NCBI GenBank assembly: GCA_050013075.1
Contig: JBEKFZ010000018.1
Coordinates: 1 to 57,206, forward strand
From: JBEKIK01 sp050013075
Lineage (GTDB): Bacteria; Planctomycetota; Planctomycetia; Pirellulales; Thermoguttaceae
Length of the DNA: 57,206 bases
Direction of reading: 5' to 3'
A program made the position numbers and the translations under genes. Positions 25,045-33,030 of this stretch are shown in pieces (position 1 is the stretch's first letter; each line of letters starts with the position of its first letter). The notes beneath the pieces are model-generated. The model did no database searches. It saw only the letters and a list, made by a program, of their open reading frames with translations, and was not told the DNA's origin.

Positions 25045-25623
25045 ATGGTCCTTTCCGGAAACGAAATCAAGCGTCGGATAGGCGGTGATATTCTCATCGA
25101 TCCGTTCGACGAGTTGCGGCTGAATCCGAACAGCTATAACTTGTCGTTGCACGACGAACTGATGGTCTACGAGGAACTGATCCTCGACATGCGCAAGGCC
25201 AACCGCGTGCGGCGAATGCGAATTCCGCCCGAGGGAATCGTGCTGCAGCCCAATCAACTTTATCTGGGACGCACGGCCGAACGGACCGAAACGCACAACC
25301 TGGTGCCGATGATCGAGGGCCGGTCGTCGATCGGGCGTCTGGGGCTTTTCGTGCACGTGACGGCCGGTTTCGGCGACGTTGGCTTCTGCGGCTACTGGAC
25401 CCTGGAGATGTTCGCCGTGCAGCCCGTCCGAATCTTTGCCGGGGTTTCCATCTGCCAGATCTTCTATCACGACATCAGCGGCGACTTTACCGAGTACCAG
25501 AGCGACAAGTATCAAAACAACACCGACATTCAACCCAGCCTGTTGTTCAAAGAACTCTCGCCCGACTCGGACAAAGACCCGCAAATGAAACTGCCGTTCG
25601 GCATCGAACTCTCGCACGGGTGA
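25045..25623 (+). CDS. dcd: dCTP deaminase
   Basis: 192 residues. Deaminates dCTP to dUTP for thymidylate synthesis. V-L-S-G-N-E-I at the start, the L-N-P-N-S-Y-N-L motif, E-G-R-S-S-I-G-R-L-G-L and the conserved T-A-G-F-G-D-x-G-F are present. The frame is open upstream into nth, but that part is an out-of-frame reading of nth. Start at the ATG two bases after the nth stop codon. Whether it is mono- or bifunctional (dCTP deaminase/dUTPase) cannot be decided by eye. Confidence 0.94.
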   Translation: MVLSGNEIKRRIGGDILIDPFDELRLNPNSYNLSLHDELMVYEELILDMRKANRVRRMRIPPEGIVLQPNQLYLGRTAERTETHNLVPMIEGRSSIGRLGLFVHVTAGFGDVGFCGYWTLEMFAVQPVRIFAGVSICQIFYHDISGDFTEYQSDKYQNNTDIQPSLLFKELSPDSDKDPQMKLPFGIELSHG

Positions 25624-25644
25624 TCTTTAAACCAGGTTAGTTTA

Positions 25645-25653
25645 TGGTATAAT
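25645..25653 (+). promoter_or_regulatory. Extended -10 promoter (TGG-TATAAT)
   Basis: TGGTATAAT followed by an AT-rich stretch, 21 bases before the start of the small antitoxin-like gene. It would drive the whole toxin-antitoxin-like operon. No clear -35 is needed with an extended -10. Confidence 0.55.
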
Positions 25654-25673
25654 ATTTTTGTAGGAATTAGCCC

Positions 25674-25850
25674 ATGACTACCATCGAAAAGATCGAATGC
25701 GATATCAAAAAACTTACCCGCGACGAGCTAACCGCTTTTCGTGCTTGGTTTGCTGAGTATGATTCAGACGAATGGGACCGCCAGATCGAGGAAGACGCCA
25801 AGAGCGGTAAACTCGACAAATTGACTAATGGCAATAAGGGAAAAGGATAA
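25674..25850 (+). CDS. Small antitoxin-like protein (RelB-type partner family)
   Basis: 58 residues: starts M-T-T-I-E-K-I-E, then L-T-R-D-E-L-T-A-F-R-A-W-F-A-E-Y-D-S-D, then W-D-R-Q-I-E-E-D-A-K-S-G-K-L-D-K-L. This is the pattern of small antitoxins that normally precede a RelE/ParE-type toxin. TAGGA stands before the ATG. No RelE toxin follows; the next gene, 13 bp on, is DUF4160. So either the toxin was lost or DUF4160/DUF2442 take its place. Family assignment from remembered motif shape, moderately sure. Confidence 0.75.
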   Translation: MTTIEKIECDIKKLTRDELTAFRAWFAEYDSDEWDRQIEEDAKSGKLDKLTNGNKGKG

Positions 25851-25863
25851 CGGAGACTCGTTA

Positions 25864-26124
25864 ATGCCGTGTATCAGTCAGTTTTTCGGGGTGATAATTT
25901 ATATGTATCACAACGACCATTTGCCGAGTCACTTTCATGCAGAGTATGGAGAGTTTGAAGCTGTCTATGACATTGAAACTTTAGAAATCCGGCGGGGACA
26001 ATTGCCACGCCGTGCTCATAACATGGTAGTCGAGTGGGCACTGATGCATCGCGCTGAGTTGAGGGATAACTGGATCCGAGCACGTGAACAAGTGCCGCTG
26101 GAGGAAATTGAGCCTTTGGATTAA
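25864..26124 (+). CDS. DUF4160 domain protein
   Basis: 86 residues with the family hallmark H-L-P-S-H-F-H-A-E-Y-G-E-F-E-A. The open frame begins at 25828, but GGAG (25852-25855) is placed for the ATG at 25864. DUF4160 genes are very often paired with DUF2442, as here (15 bp to the next start), and the pair behaves like a toxin-antitoxin-type module in genomic surveys; the molecular role is not settled. Confidence 0.88.
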   Translation: MPCISQFFGVIIYMYHNDHLPSHFHAEYGEFEAVYDIETLEIRRGQLPRRAHNMVVEWALMHRAELRDNWIRAREQVPLEEIEPLD

Positions 26125-26139
26125 AAGGAGGTGAAGACT

Positions 26140-26424
26140 GTGGACAAATTAGGCCCTCGTGTACGCGTTCGCGCCGTAAAACCACTCGAAGGCTTCAAGG
26201 TGCTTGTTACTTTTGATAACGACTCCCAGAAAGAGATCGACCTTGAGCAATACCTGCACGGTCCGGTGTTTGAACCGATACGAAACGATCCGAATGTGTT
26301 CCGCTCCATGAAGATCGCGGGCGGCACAATCGCCTGGGATAACGGCGCCGACATCGACCCGGACGTTTTGTACTATGGGCTGAAGCCGGCGTGGATGGAA
26401 CAGCCTGAAATTGCTCGAATGTAA
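26140..26424 (+). CDS. DUF2442 domain protein
   Basis: 94 residues from the GTG at 26140: R-V-R-A-V-K-P-L-E-G-F-K-V-L-V-T-F-D-N, then D-L-E-Q-Y-L-H-G-P-V-F-E-P-I, and I-A-W-D-N-G-A-D-I-D-P-D-V-L-Y at the end are characteristic. A GTG at 26131 would overlap the AAAGGAGG binding site, so 26140 is chosen. Partner of the DUF4160 gene just upstream. Confidence 0.9.
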   Translation: MDKLGPRVRVRAVKPLEGFKVLVTFDNDSQKEIDLEQYLHGPVFEPIRNDPNVFRSMKIAGGTIAWDNGADIDPDVLYYGLKPAWMEQPEIARM

Positions 26425-26437
26425 GTGAAATAACACC

Positions 26438-27376
26438 ATGAAAAAAAACTTGTCCAAATTAAATAAAGTTGATTTAAGAAATGTTTGGGGCCATGAAGCC
26501 CTTGATTTTACAAATTGGATTGCAAAACCGGAAAATATTGAGTTGCTAAGTGAGGAAATTGGAATCGATATTAAAATTATCGGAACCGAAGCAAATGTTG
26601 GGAGATTTAATGTTGATATTTTGGCGGAAGAAGAAAGCTCTGGTAGAAAAATTGTTATTGAAAATCAACTCGAAAATACAAATCATGATCATTTAGGTAA
26701 AATAATCACTTACGCATCGGGATATGACGCTGAAATCATCATTTGGATTGTTGGCAATTATAGAGAAGAACACCAAAAAGCAATTGATTGGTTAAATGAA
26801 CATACAGACGAACAAATAAACTTCTTTTTAATAAAAATTGAGTTATGGCAAATCGAAGGATCAAATCCAGCTCCAAAATTTGAAATTATTATTAGTCCAA
26901 ACGAATGGGCAAAAGCAATAAAGACCGGAGTTGCTGGCGGGGAATTGACTGACACAAAAATTCAGCAATTGGATTTTTGGACAAAATTCAGGGAATATGT
27001 TCAAACAAATGACACAAATATCCGTTTGCAAACACCTCGTCCGCAACATTGGTACGATGTAAGTATGGGCAGTTCTGATGCACATATTGGATTAACAATA
27101 AACACTCGAGAAAATCTTATTGGCTGTGAAATATATATAAATAAAAACAAGGATCTATTCAAATATTTGCAAGAACGAAAGCAAGAAATAGAAGAAAAGA
27201 TCGGCGATAAAACTGAATGGGTGGATGCGGCTGTTGCTTCCAGGATAGTGGTAAAAAAGGGCGTTTCTGACATATTTAATCAGAATGAAACCGTGAATTA
27301 TTTCGCTTGGCTGTATAAGTATTCCATTTTATTCCAAAAAGTGTTTGGGAAATATATCAAAGAGTATAAAAAATAA
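26438..27376 (+). CDS. DUF4268 protein with nuclease-like N-terminus
   Basis: 312 residues. The N-terminal ~140 residues contain R-F-N-V-D-I-L and I-V-I-E-N-Q-L-E, then N-H-D-H-L-G-K-I-I-T-Y-A: a D ... E-x-Q layout like PD-(D/E)XK restriction-type nucleases. The C-terminal half (H-W-Y-D-V-S-M-G-S-S-D ... ) is the DUF4268 region. Base composition is clearly more AT-rich than the genes on both sides, with Lys/Asn/Ile-rich coding, which points to recent transfer. It lies 13 bp after DUF2442 and may belong to the same operon. Role in defence is likely but unproven. Confidence 0.8.
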   Translation: MKKNLSKLNKVDLRNVWGHEALDFTNWIAKPENIELLSEEIGIDIKIIGTEANVGRFNVDILAEEESSGRKIVIENQLENTNHDHLGKIITYASGYDAEIIIWIVGNYREEHQKAIDWLNEHTDEQINFFLIKIELWQIEGSNPAPKFEIIISPNEWAKAIKTGVAGGELTDTKIQQLDFWTKFREYVQTNDTNIRLQTPRPQHWYDVSMGSSDAHIGLTINTRENLIGCEIYINKNKDLFKYLQERKQEIEEKIGDKTEWVDAAVASRIVVKKGVSDIFNQNETVNYFAWLYKYSILFQKVFGKYIKEYKK

Positions 27377-27443
27377 AAGTTATGAACGATAAAATTAAAT
27401 CAAACAGAAAATTGCCGCCGGCTGAAAATAGGAGGAAAAAATC

Positions 27444-27635
27444 ATGAAATCCATACGCTACGTTTACTGGCAAGACGGCGAGATGTGGCTCGGCTATTTG
27501 GAAGAGTATCCTGACTATCAAACTCAAGGCGAATCGCTTGAGGAATTGCAGGAAAACCTCAAAGATATATATGCCGACGTAACGAGCGGAGCCATTCCGA
27601 ATGTAAAACATGTCGGGGAATTGCAGATTTCATGA
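27444..27635 (+). CDS. hicB: HicB-type antitoxin
   Basis: 63 residues: W-Q-D-G-E-M-W-L-G-Y-L-E-E-Y-P-D-Y-Q-T-Q-G-E-S-L-E-E-L-Q-E-N-L is the usual HicB RNase-H-like core. There is no C-terminal DNA-binding extension, so it is one of the short forms. AGGAGG before the ATG. Its stop overlaps the start of hicA by four bases. The order antitoxin then toxin is the less common but known arrangement. Confidence 0.88.
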   Translation: MKSIRYVYWQDGEMWLGYLEEYPDYQTQGESLEELQENLKDIYADVTSGAIPNVKHVGELQIS

Positions 27636-27805
27636 AACGCAGTGATCTGATACGTGAAATCGAGAAAATGGGTTGCGTGCTGATTCGTCACGGTGGGCGG
27701 CACGATTGGTATCAGAACCCCCAAACGGGCGAATGTCAGCCGATTCCACGACATCGCGAGATTAAAGAGCATCTTGCCAGACACATCATCAAAAAATTGA
27801 GTTAA
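27632..27805 (+). CDS. hicA: HicA-type mRNA interferase toxin
   Basis: 57 residues: M-K-R-S-D-L-I-R-E-I-E-K-M-G-C, then L-I-R-H-G-G-R-H-D-W-Y with the catalytic His, and P-I-P-R-H-R-E-I-K-E-H-L-A-R at the end, where the family ends. All key positions are present, so it should be active. The ATG overlaps the hicB stop (ATGA). HicA is a dsRNA-binding-fold ribonuclease that is neutralised by HicB. Confidence 0.92.
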   Translation: MKRSDLIREIEKMGCVLIRHGGRHDWYQNPQTGECQPIPRHREIKEHLARHIIKKLS

Positions 27806-27828
27806 AACGAAAAACCCATTAGGAAGAA

Positions 27829-29334
27829 TCACATCACCGAAAAGTAATTATCCACGGCCTTGTCGATGTATTCATTGGTGATTTCCAGCGGGCGGTTGTA
27901 ATACAAGCAGTAGTTGCGGATTTGCAGCAGCAGGTCGCGGGGATGGCAGAAGCGGAAGGGGCGGCCTTGTTTCTTGTAGTACGCCTCGATCAGGTAATTG
28001 ATAGGCTCTTTGCGGTATGGAATGCCCAGCTTGGTCGACATGATGGCGAATAGGGCGTGGAATTCCTCTTCCGTCGGATCGACCACTTCGATTTTGTAAG
28101 GAATGCGTCGCAAGAATGCCTCGTCGACCAAGGCCCGAGGCTCCAGGTTGGTGGAGAAAATGATGAGTTGATCGAAGGGCACCCTGATTTTTTTGCCGTT
28201 GGGCAAATTGAGGAAGTCGTAGCGTTTTTCCAGGGGGACGATCCAGCGGTTGAGCAATTCGTCGATGCGCATGTGTTGGCGTCCGAAATCGTCAATCACC
28301 AGCGTGCCGCAATTGCTCTTCAATTGCAGGGGCGCTTCACAGATGCCGGTGGCGTGGTTAAGCGAGACCTCCAATTGCGACATGGTCAATTCGCCGCCGG
28401 TGACGATCGTCGGCCGGCGGATGCGGATCCAGCGGCGATCGATTTTCCGCTGGTCGATCAGTCCGCCGCTGGCGGGCAGGGGCATTTCCTCGTGGTTTAC
28501 CGGGTCGTAAAGGCGGATGATTTCACCGTCGATGCCGATTGCGCGGGGAATCCAGATTTCCTGGCCGAAACTGGCGGTTATCCGCTCGGCGATGCAGGTC
28601 TTGCCGTTGCCCGGCGGTCCGAAAAGGAATAAACCGCGCCCGGAGTTGATCGCCGGCCCCAAGTGGTTCAGCATGTTCTTGTTCAACAACAGGTCTTGGA
28701 ATGCGCGGCGCAGGTCCTCGGCCGTGGGACGCAGTTTTACCAGCGACTGGGCCTCGACGCTGTGTATATAATCCTTCAAGGAGACCGGCGCCGAGCCGAA
28801 ATAACTGGCGTGCTGGGCCAATCGCCGGGCGCGCTCGCGGCCCAGATCGGTCAATTGGTACTGAAAATCGTTCATCATCGCCGCGCCGCGATGGCAAACC
28901 AGTTGTTGGTTTTTCATGTCGCGGAGCAAACTATCGACGGCGATGAAAGGCAGTTTAACTTGTTCGGCGATGTCGCGGCCGTTGACGTCGCCCCGGGCCA
29001 GCAGAAATTTCAAGATTAATGCTTCCACTTCGCTTTCGGACAGTCCGGCGTCGGCGAATGATTCCGGTTCCCGGGGAATGAACGTTTCTTCGACATGCAC
29101 GGGCCCGCCGGGCGAGGGCGCCGCGTTCCGGGGCTGGGAGGAATCGTCCGGAAGAGAAGAAGTCACTTGTTTAATGCGATCCAAAATGATGTTCAGCCGC
29201 TCATCTATCGGGGAATCGGCCGATGCGTCTTGGCCTTGCGATGCCGCCACCGCTTCCCAGGGATTATTTTTGTCGGATGATGGAAGAGTGCCGGCCAAGG
29301 AAGCCAGCAGGCTGTTTTTCGCCGCCTCTGTCAT
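27829..29334 (-). CDS. AAA ATPase with N-terminal helical domain
   Basis: 501 residues. After a disordered N-terminus comes a winged-helix-like segment (~95-165: A-L-I-L-K-F-L-L-A-R-G-D-V-N-G-R-D-I-A), then an AAA core with Walker A G-P-P-G-N-G-K-T (239-246), Walker B T-L-V-I-D-D-F and a sensor-1 Asn in I-I-F-S-T-N. It ends in a helical lid. I know close relatives as conserved single-copy ATPases in planctomycetes but no proven function. It stands alone, convergent with hicBA. Confidence 0.85.
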   Translation of the reverse strand: MTEAAKNSLLASLAGTLPSSDKNNPWEAVAASQGQDASADSPIDERLNIILDRIKQVTSSLPDDSSQPRNAAPSPGGPVHVEETFIPREPESFADAGLSESEVEALILKFLLARGDVNGRDIAEQVKLPFIAVDSLLRDMKNQQLVCHRGAAMMNDFQYQLTDLGRERARRLAQHASYFGSAPVSLKDYIHSVEAQSLVKLRPTAEDLRRAFQDLLLNKNMLNHLGPAINSGRGLFLFGPPGNGKTCIAERITASFGQEIWIPRAIGIDGEIIRLYDPVNHEEMPLPASGGLIDQRKIDRRWIRIRRPTIVTGGELTMSQLEVSLNHATGICEAPLQLKSNCGTLVIDDFGRQHMRIDELLNRWIVPLEKRYDFLNLPNGKKIRVPFDQLIIFSTNLEPRALVDEAFLRRIPYKIEVVDPTEEEFHALFAIMSTKLGIPYRKEPINYLIEAYYKKQGRPFRFCHPRDLLLQIRNYCLYYNRPLEITNEYIDKAVDNYFSVM

Positions 29335-29549
29335 AATTTATCTCATGCAGATAAGGTAAAATCCAGAGAAGCCCGTCTCAGGACGTGGTCGCGCATCACC
29401 CAGCCTCATTACAGTTGCCCGCCTGAAACAAGTCTAGCTTTTTTTAAACGAAATGACCTGATTGTACATCGAGAAAGCGGTAACGAATAAACCGATTGCA
29501 GCGATTTTTTACAGAATGTACGTGGAGGTGCTCTAACAATACATCTATT
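29335..29549. other. Intergenic upstream of the AAA gene
   Basis: About 215 bp with no gene. It contains the promoter region of the minus-strand AAA gene, without a clear motif, and leads into the MITE-like element. Confidence 0.4.
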
Positions 29550-29675
29550 TATTGGGTGTCAGAAAAAGAATGTTGCATGAAAAGTCAGAGCCGGGGCGTG
29601 TCGCCCCGGTAATTCCGGGCCGACACGGCCCGGCTCTGAGGCGAAAAAGCGACATTCATTGCCTGATACTCAATA
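29550..29675. repeat. MITE-like element, copy 1 (126 bp)
   Basis: Bounded by TATTGGGTGTCAG and the inverse of TATTGAGTATCAG (13 bp, two mismatches). The core is a large GC-rich palindrome around AGAGCCGGG. The second copy at 32861-32986 has the same length and the same orientation. No coding capacity, so any movement would need an outside transposase. Confidence 0.85.
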
Positions 29676-29676
29676 G

Positions 29677-29698
29677 CCCGCCGTGAATACACGGCGGG
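29677..29698. repeat. Hairpin at the MITE edge
   Basis: CCCGCCGTG-AATA-CACGGCGGG, a perfect nine-bp stem, one base after MITE copy 1. A near-identical hairpin (32838-32859) flanks copy 2 on its other side. Confidence 0.75.
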
Positions 29699-29727
29699 TT
29701 GTTGATGAATCGGTACGCGGGTATAAT
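29699..29727 (+). promoter_or_regulatory. Promoter of mqnA
   Basis: TTGTTG (29699-29704), a 17-bp spacer and TATAAT (29722-29727), with the ATG 26 bp further on. The -35 box begins on the base after the MITE-edge hairpin. Confidence 0.6.
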
Positions 29728-29753
29728 AAAAATTCTTTGACAATCGGCGGGAA

Positions 29754-30581
29754 ATGAAAATGGAAACGAACCATCCGGATAGCCGACGGCACGTCATTCG
29801 CGTAGGGGCGGTACAGTACTTGAACGCCCGGCCGTTGACATATTGCCTTGCGGAATTTGCCCCACGTGCGGAGTTGGTCTTCGACGTGCCCAGCCGGCTG
29901 GCCGACGCTCTGAAAGCCAGCGAGTTGGACGTGGCGATGATTCCTTCAATTGAGTATTTTCGCGTGCCGGGTTACATGATTATTTCCGACGCCTGCATCG
30001 CTTGCCGCGGTCCGGTTCGCAGCGTGAAATTATTCAGCCGCGTGCCTGTGGAGAAGATTCGCACCCTGGCTTTGGACGAGGGTTCGCGGACTAGCGCGGC
30101 ATTGATTCGAATTTTGCTCAAGGAGGAATTTGATTTGGACCCGGACGTCAGTTCACTGCCCATCGGGGCAAGCCCGGCGACTAGTCCGGCCGACGCCGTA
30201 CTGGTGATCGGCGATCGCGGCATTGCCTCCGATCAGGGCAGGTTCGATTATATTTGGGACTTGGGGGAACGCTGGATGCAATCGACCGGTCTGCCGTTCG
30301 TATTTGCTATGTGGATTGCCCGCCCGGGTGTCGATTTGGGTGAATTCGACGCACAATTGTCCAGGGCTAGAGACAAGGGCGTCGAGCGAATACCCGAGAT
30401 TGCCCGGCTCGAAGCCGCCGACGGCTGGATCTCGGTGCAAGATTGTCTGGTCTATCTTCGCGATCACTTGCATTTTTATTTTGGCCGGCAGGAACGGCTG
30501 GGATTGGAATTGTTTTACCAGCGTGCCGAACGTCACGGATTCGTCCCCTCGGGAGTGAAAATTGAGCACTACCATGCGTAG
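29754..30581 (+). CDS. mqnA: Chorismate dehydratase (futalosine pathway)
   Basis: 275 residues. Removes water from chorismate to give 3-enolpyruvyl-benzoate, the entry into the futalosine route to menaquinone. The family signature G-A-V-Q-Y-L-N-A-R-P-L at the start, L-D-V-A-M-I-P-S-I-E-Y, and L-A-L-D-E-G-S-R-T-S are all visible. The fold is a periplasmic-binding-protein type; length is normal. It is followed after 94 bp by mqnC, with two REP hairpins in between. A good promoter lies upstream. Confidence 0.95.
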   Translation: MKMETNHPDSRRHVIRVGAVQYLNARPLTYCLAEFAPRAELVFDVPSRLADALKASELDVAMIPSIEYFRVPGYMIISDACIACRGPVRSVKLFSRVPVEKIRTLALDEGSRTSAALIRILLKEEFDLDPDVSSLPIGASPATSPADAVLVIGDRGIASDQGRFDYIWDLGERWMQSTGLPFVFAMWIARPGVDLGEFDAQLSRARDKGVERIPEIARLEAADGWISVQDCLVYLRDHLHFYFGRQERLGLELFYQRAERHGFVPSGVKIEHYHA

Positions 30582-30584
30582 TCT

Positions 30585-30661
30585 CGTTCCCATGCTCCGG
30601 CGTGGGAACGTAATAACTTTGGGACAGCATTTTGTTGTTCCCAGGCGGAGCCTGGGAACAA
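30585..30661. repeat. Two REP hairpins between mqnA and mqnC
   Basis: CGTTCCCA-type palindromes at 30585-30610 and 30635-30661 (GTTCCCAGGC-GGA-GCCTGGGAAC). The same family occurs at 31808-31836, 31934-31959 and 50158-50180. In an mRNA they would form stable stems that may set the ratio of mqnA to mqnC. Confidence 0.8.
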
Positions 30662-30675
30662 GGTCAAATAACACA

Positions 30676-31767
30676 ATGAGCATCCCCATCCAAAAAATCT
30701 TGAATAAAGCCCGCGACGGCATGCGTTTGACGCCCGAGGAGGGCCTGCGCCTATTGGAATCCAGCGCCTTGGCCTCGTTGGCCAAGGCGGCCGACGCCGT
30801 TGTTCGGCGGTTGCATCCCCAGTCCTTTCGTACTTATAACATCGACCGGAACATCAATTACACGAATATCTGCGTAAGCGGCTGCCGGTTTTGCGCGTTT
30901 TACCGCCGGCCGGGCGAGAAGGACGGCTATGTGATCGAATGCGAAGAACTGCATCGCAAAATCCAAGAGACCGTTGAACTGGGCGGCAACCAGATTCTTT
31001 TGCAGGGCGGGTTGAATCCGGACTTGAAGATCGAGTGGTATGAAGACTTGTTGCGCGGCGTCAAAAAGCGATTTCCGCGGATCAACGTGCACGGTTTCAG
31101 TCCGCCGGAGATCGAGCACATCGCTCGGGTTTCGGACTTGAGCATCGAGGAGGTTTTGCGGCGTTTGAAAGAGGCGGGCTTGGGCAGTCTGCCCGGCGGA
31201 GGGGCGGAAATCCTGGTGGATCGCGTTCGCAGCCAAGTCAGCCCGTGCAAATGCTCCGCCGAGAGATGGTTGGAAATCTGCCGCGCCTGGCACAAGCTCG
31301 GAGGCCGTGGATCGGCCACGATGATGTTCGGCCACGTGGAAACGCTTGCCCAACGCATCGAACATCTGGAGCGATTGCGCAAATTACAGGATGAAACGGG
31401 CGGTTTTACCGCTTTTATCTGTTGGACCTTTCAGCCGAGTCGTACCGAGTTGGCCCGCTTGCCCAAGATCGGAGCGTTCGAGTATCTCAAAACCCTGGCC
31501 GTAAGCCGTTTGTATCTCGACAATTTCGCCAACCTTCAGGCGAGTTGGGTCACGCAAGGTTTGCCTGTGGGCCAATTGGCCTTGCGATGCGGGGCCAACG
31601 ATTTTGGCAGCCTGATGATCGAAGAAAACGTAGTGGCAGCGACCGGGACCAGTTTTCATGTCACCGAGGAAGAAATTCGTTACGCTATTATCGAAGCAGG
31701 TTATACCCCCCGGAAACGAGACGTGTTTTATCGACTTATACCCGAGCCGGGCAACGTCGTAAGTTAA
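30676..31767 (+). CDS. mqnC: Cyclic dehypoxanthinyl futalosine synthase (radical SAM)
   Basis: 363 residues. Radical SAM cluster motif C-V-S-G-C-R-F-C (C-x3-C-x2-C) after N-I-N-Y-T-N-I, then G-G-N-Q-I-L-L-Q-G-G and G-S-L-P-G-G-G-A-E-I-L, all typical of MqnC. It makes the cyclic futalosine intermediate of menaquinone synthesis. The frame is open to 30562, but that part translates the two REP hairpins; the ATG at 30676 gives the family length. Together with mqnA it shows that this organism makes menaquinone by the futalosine route. Confidence 0.94.
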   Translation: MSIPIQKILNKARDGMRLTPEEGLRLLESSALASLAKAADAVVRRLHPQSFRTYNIDRNINYTNICVSGCRFCAFYRRPGEKDGYVIECEELHRKIQETVELGGNQILLQGGLNPDLKIEWYEDLLRGVKKRFPRINVHGFSPPEIEHIARVSDLSIEEVLRRLKEAGLGSLPGGGAEILVDRVRSQVSPCKCSAERWLEICRAWHKLGGRGSATMMFGHVETLAQRIEHLERLRKLQDETGGFTAFICWTFQPSRTELARLPKIGAFEYLKTLAVSRLYLDNFANLQASWVTQGLPVGQLALRCGANDFGSLMIEENVVAATGTSFHVTEEEIRYAIIEAGYTPRKRDVFYRLIPEPGNVVS

Positions 31768-32059
31768 GATTGGATTAGGAATTAGGATTTGAAAATTAGA
31801 GATTTCACCTTGTTCCCGCGCTCCGGCATGGGAAGGAAAGTCGCGGATACACGGTATTATTAACACAAATTTGCCATATCGAGGATATACTGTAAGTTAA
31901 GCCCCCTTTCGACATCGGAGCGTCGAGAAAACGTGTTCCCACGCCGGAGCGTGGGAACAATGTAAATACCGGAGCATGGCAACAGATTAATCCTGATTGC
32001 TCAGAGGGGCTAACGCCGGCCGCTCGCTGTTTATTAATTCCTAACCCTGATTCCGATCC
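31768..32059. repeat. Intergenic with two REP hairpins
   Basis: 290 bp between mqnC and the ABC ATPase gene, holding GTTCCC-type hairpins at 31808-31836 and 31934-31959. No gene. Confidence 0.7.
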
Positions 32060-32836
32060 ATGATCCACGTCCACGAATTGACCAAATACTATACCGACTT
32101 GCGGCGCGGCAGGTTCGTGGGTTTGGGAGGGATCAGCTTTCACGCACGGCCGGGACAGGTGTACGGGCTTTTGGGACCAAACGGAGCGGGCAAAACCACC
32201 GCTTTGCGAATCCTAAGCACAGTGCTGCGTCCGTCATCCGGCACGGCTACGATCGACGGCCACGACGTGCTGACCCAGCCCGACCAGGTGCGCCGCGAAA
32301 TCGGCTTCATTTCAGCCAATACCGCCGTGTACGATCGCATGACCGGTTGGGAAATGGTCGAATACTTCGGCCGTTTGCACGGCATCCCACAAGATGAACT
32401 TCACCCACGCATGGAGCGGCTCTTCAACCGGCTGCATATGAACGACACCCGCGACGTGCTGGGGGCGAAGATGTCCACCGGCATGAAGCAGAAGGTATCG
32501 GTGGCCCGGGCATTGGTTCACGATCCGCCGGTGCTGATCTTTGACGAAGCCACCGTGGGTCTGGACGTGCTGGTGGCCCGGGCGTTTTTGAAAAACGTGG
32601 CCGAAATGCGCGATCAAGGCAAATGTATTCTCTATTCCACGCACATCATGCGCGAAGCGGAAAAAATCTGCGATCGAGTGGCGATTTTGCACCGCGGACA
32701 CATCCTGGCCGAAGGAACGCTTGAGGAATTGCGCGATATGCACCATGAATCCGACTTGGAAGAACTGTTTTTCCAGTTGATCTTCCAACAGGATGAAAAG
32801 CAGGCATTGACGTGCGAGCAGGAAATGAAAACATAA
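32060..32836 (+). CDS. natA: ABC transporter ATP-binding protein, NatA-like
   Basis: 258 residues. Walker A G-P-N-G-A-G-K-T, an ABC signature in the variant form M-S-T-G-M-K-Q-K, Walker B V-L-I-F-D-E-A-T, and an H-loop in Y-S-T-H-I-M. It pairs with the permease gene starting ~195 bp downstream; a MITE lies between them. NatA-type ATPases power export of Na+ or other small substrates; the actual substrate is unknown. The gene symbol is by similarity of domain type only. Confidence 0.88.
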   Translation: MIHVHELTKYYTDLRRGRFVGLGGISFHARPGQVYGLLGPNGAGKTTALRILSTVLRPSSGTATIDGHDVLTQPDQVRREIGFISANTAVYDRMTGWEMVEYFGRLHGIPQDELHPRMERLFNRLHMNDTRDVLGAKMSTGMKQKVSVARALVHDPPVLIFDEATVGLDVLVARAFLKNVAEMRDQGKCILYSTHIMREAEKICDRVAILHRGHILAEGTLEELRDMHHESDLEELFFQLIFQQDEKQALTCEQEMKT

Positions 32837-32837
32837 T

Positions 32838-32859
32838 CCCCCCGTGTATTCACGGGGGG
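32838..32859. repeat. Hairpin directly after natA stop
   Basis: CCCCCCGTG-TATT-CACGGGGGG, a perfect nine-bp stem starting one base after the stop codon. No T-run follows, so it is more likely the MITE-edge hairpin (compare 29677-29698) than a terminator, though it could protect the mRNA end. Confidence 0.75.
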
Positions 32860-32860
32860 C

Positions 32861-32986
32861 TATTGAGTCTCAGAAAAAGAATGTTGCATAAAAAGTCAGA
32901 GCCGGGGCGTGTCGCCCCGGTAATTCCGGGCCGACACGGCCCGGCTCTGAGGCGAAAACGCGACATTTATTACCTGACACTCAATA
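32861..32986. repeat. MITE-like element, copy 2 (126 bp)
   Basis: Same length and core as 29550-29675, with terminal inverted repeats TATTGAGTCTCAG / TATTGAGTGTCAG (one mismatch). It sits inside the natA-natB transcript. Confidence 0.85.
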
Positions 32987-33030
32987 AATAATGGCGGGGG
33001 ACAAAATAATATAAGTTGACCAATAGAATT

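Noticed and set aside
27829..29334. MoxR or sigma-54 activator identity for the AAA ATPase
   Set aside because: It lacks the GAFTGA motif of sigma-54 activators and the neighbouring vWA genes usual for MoxR, so only a general AAA call is made.
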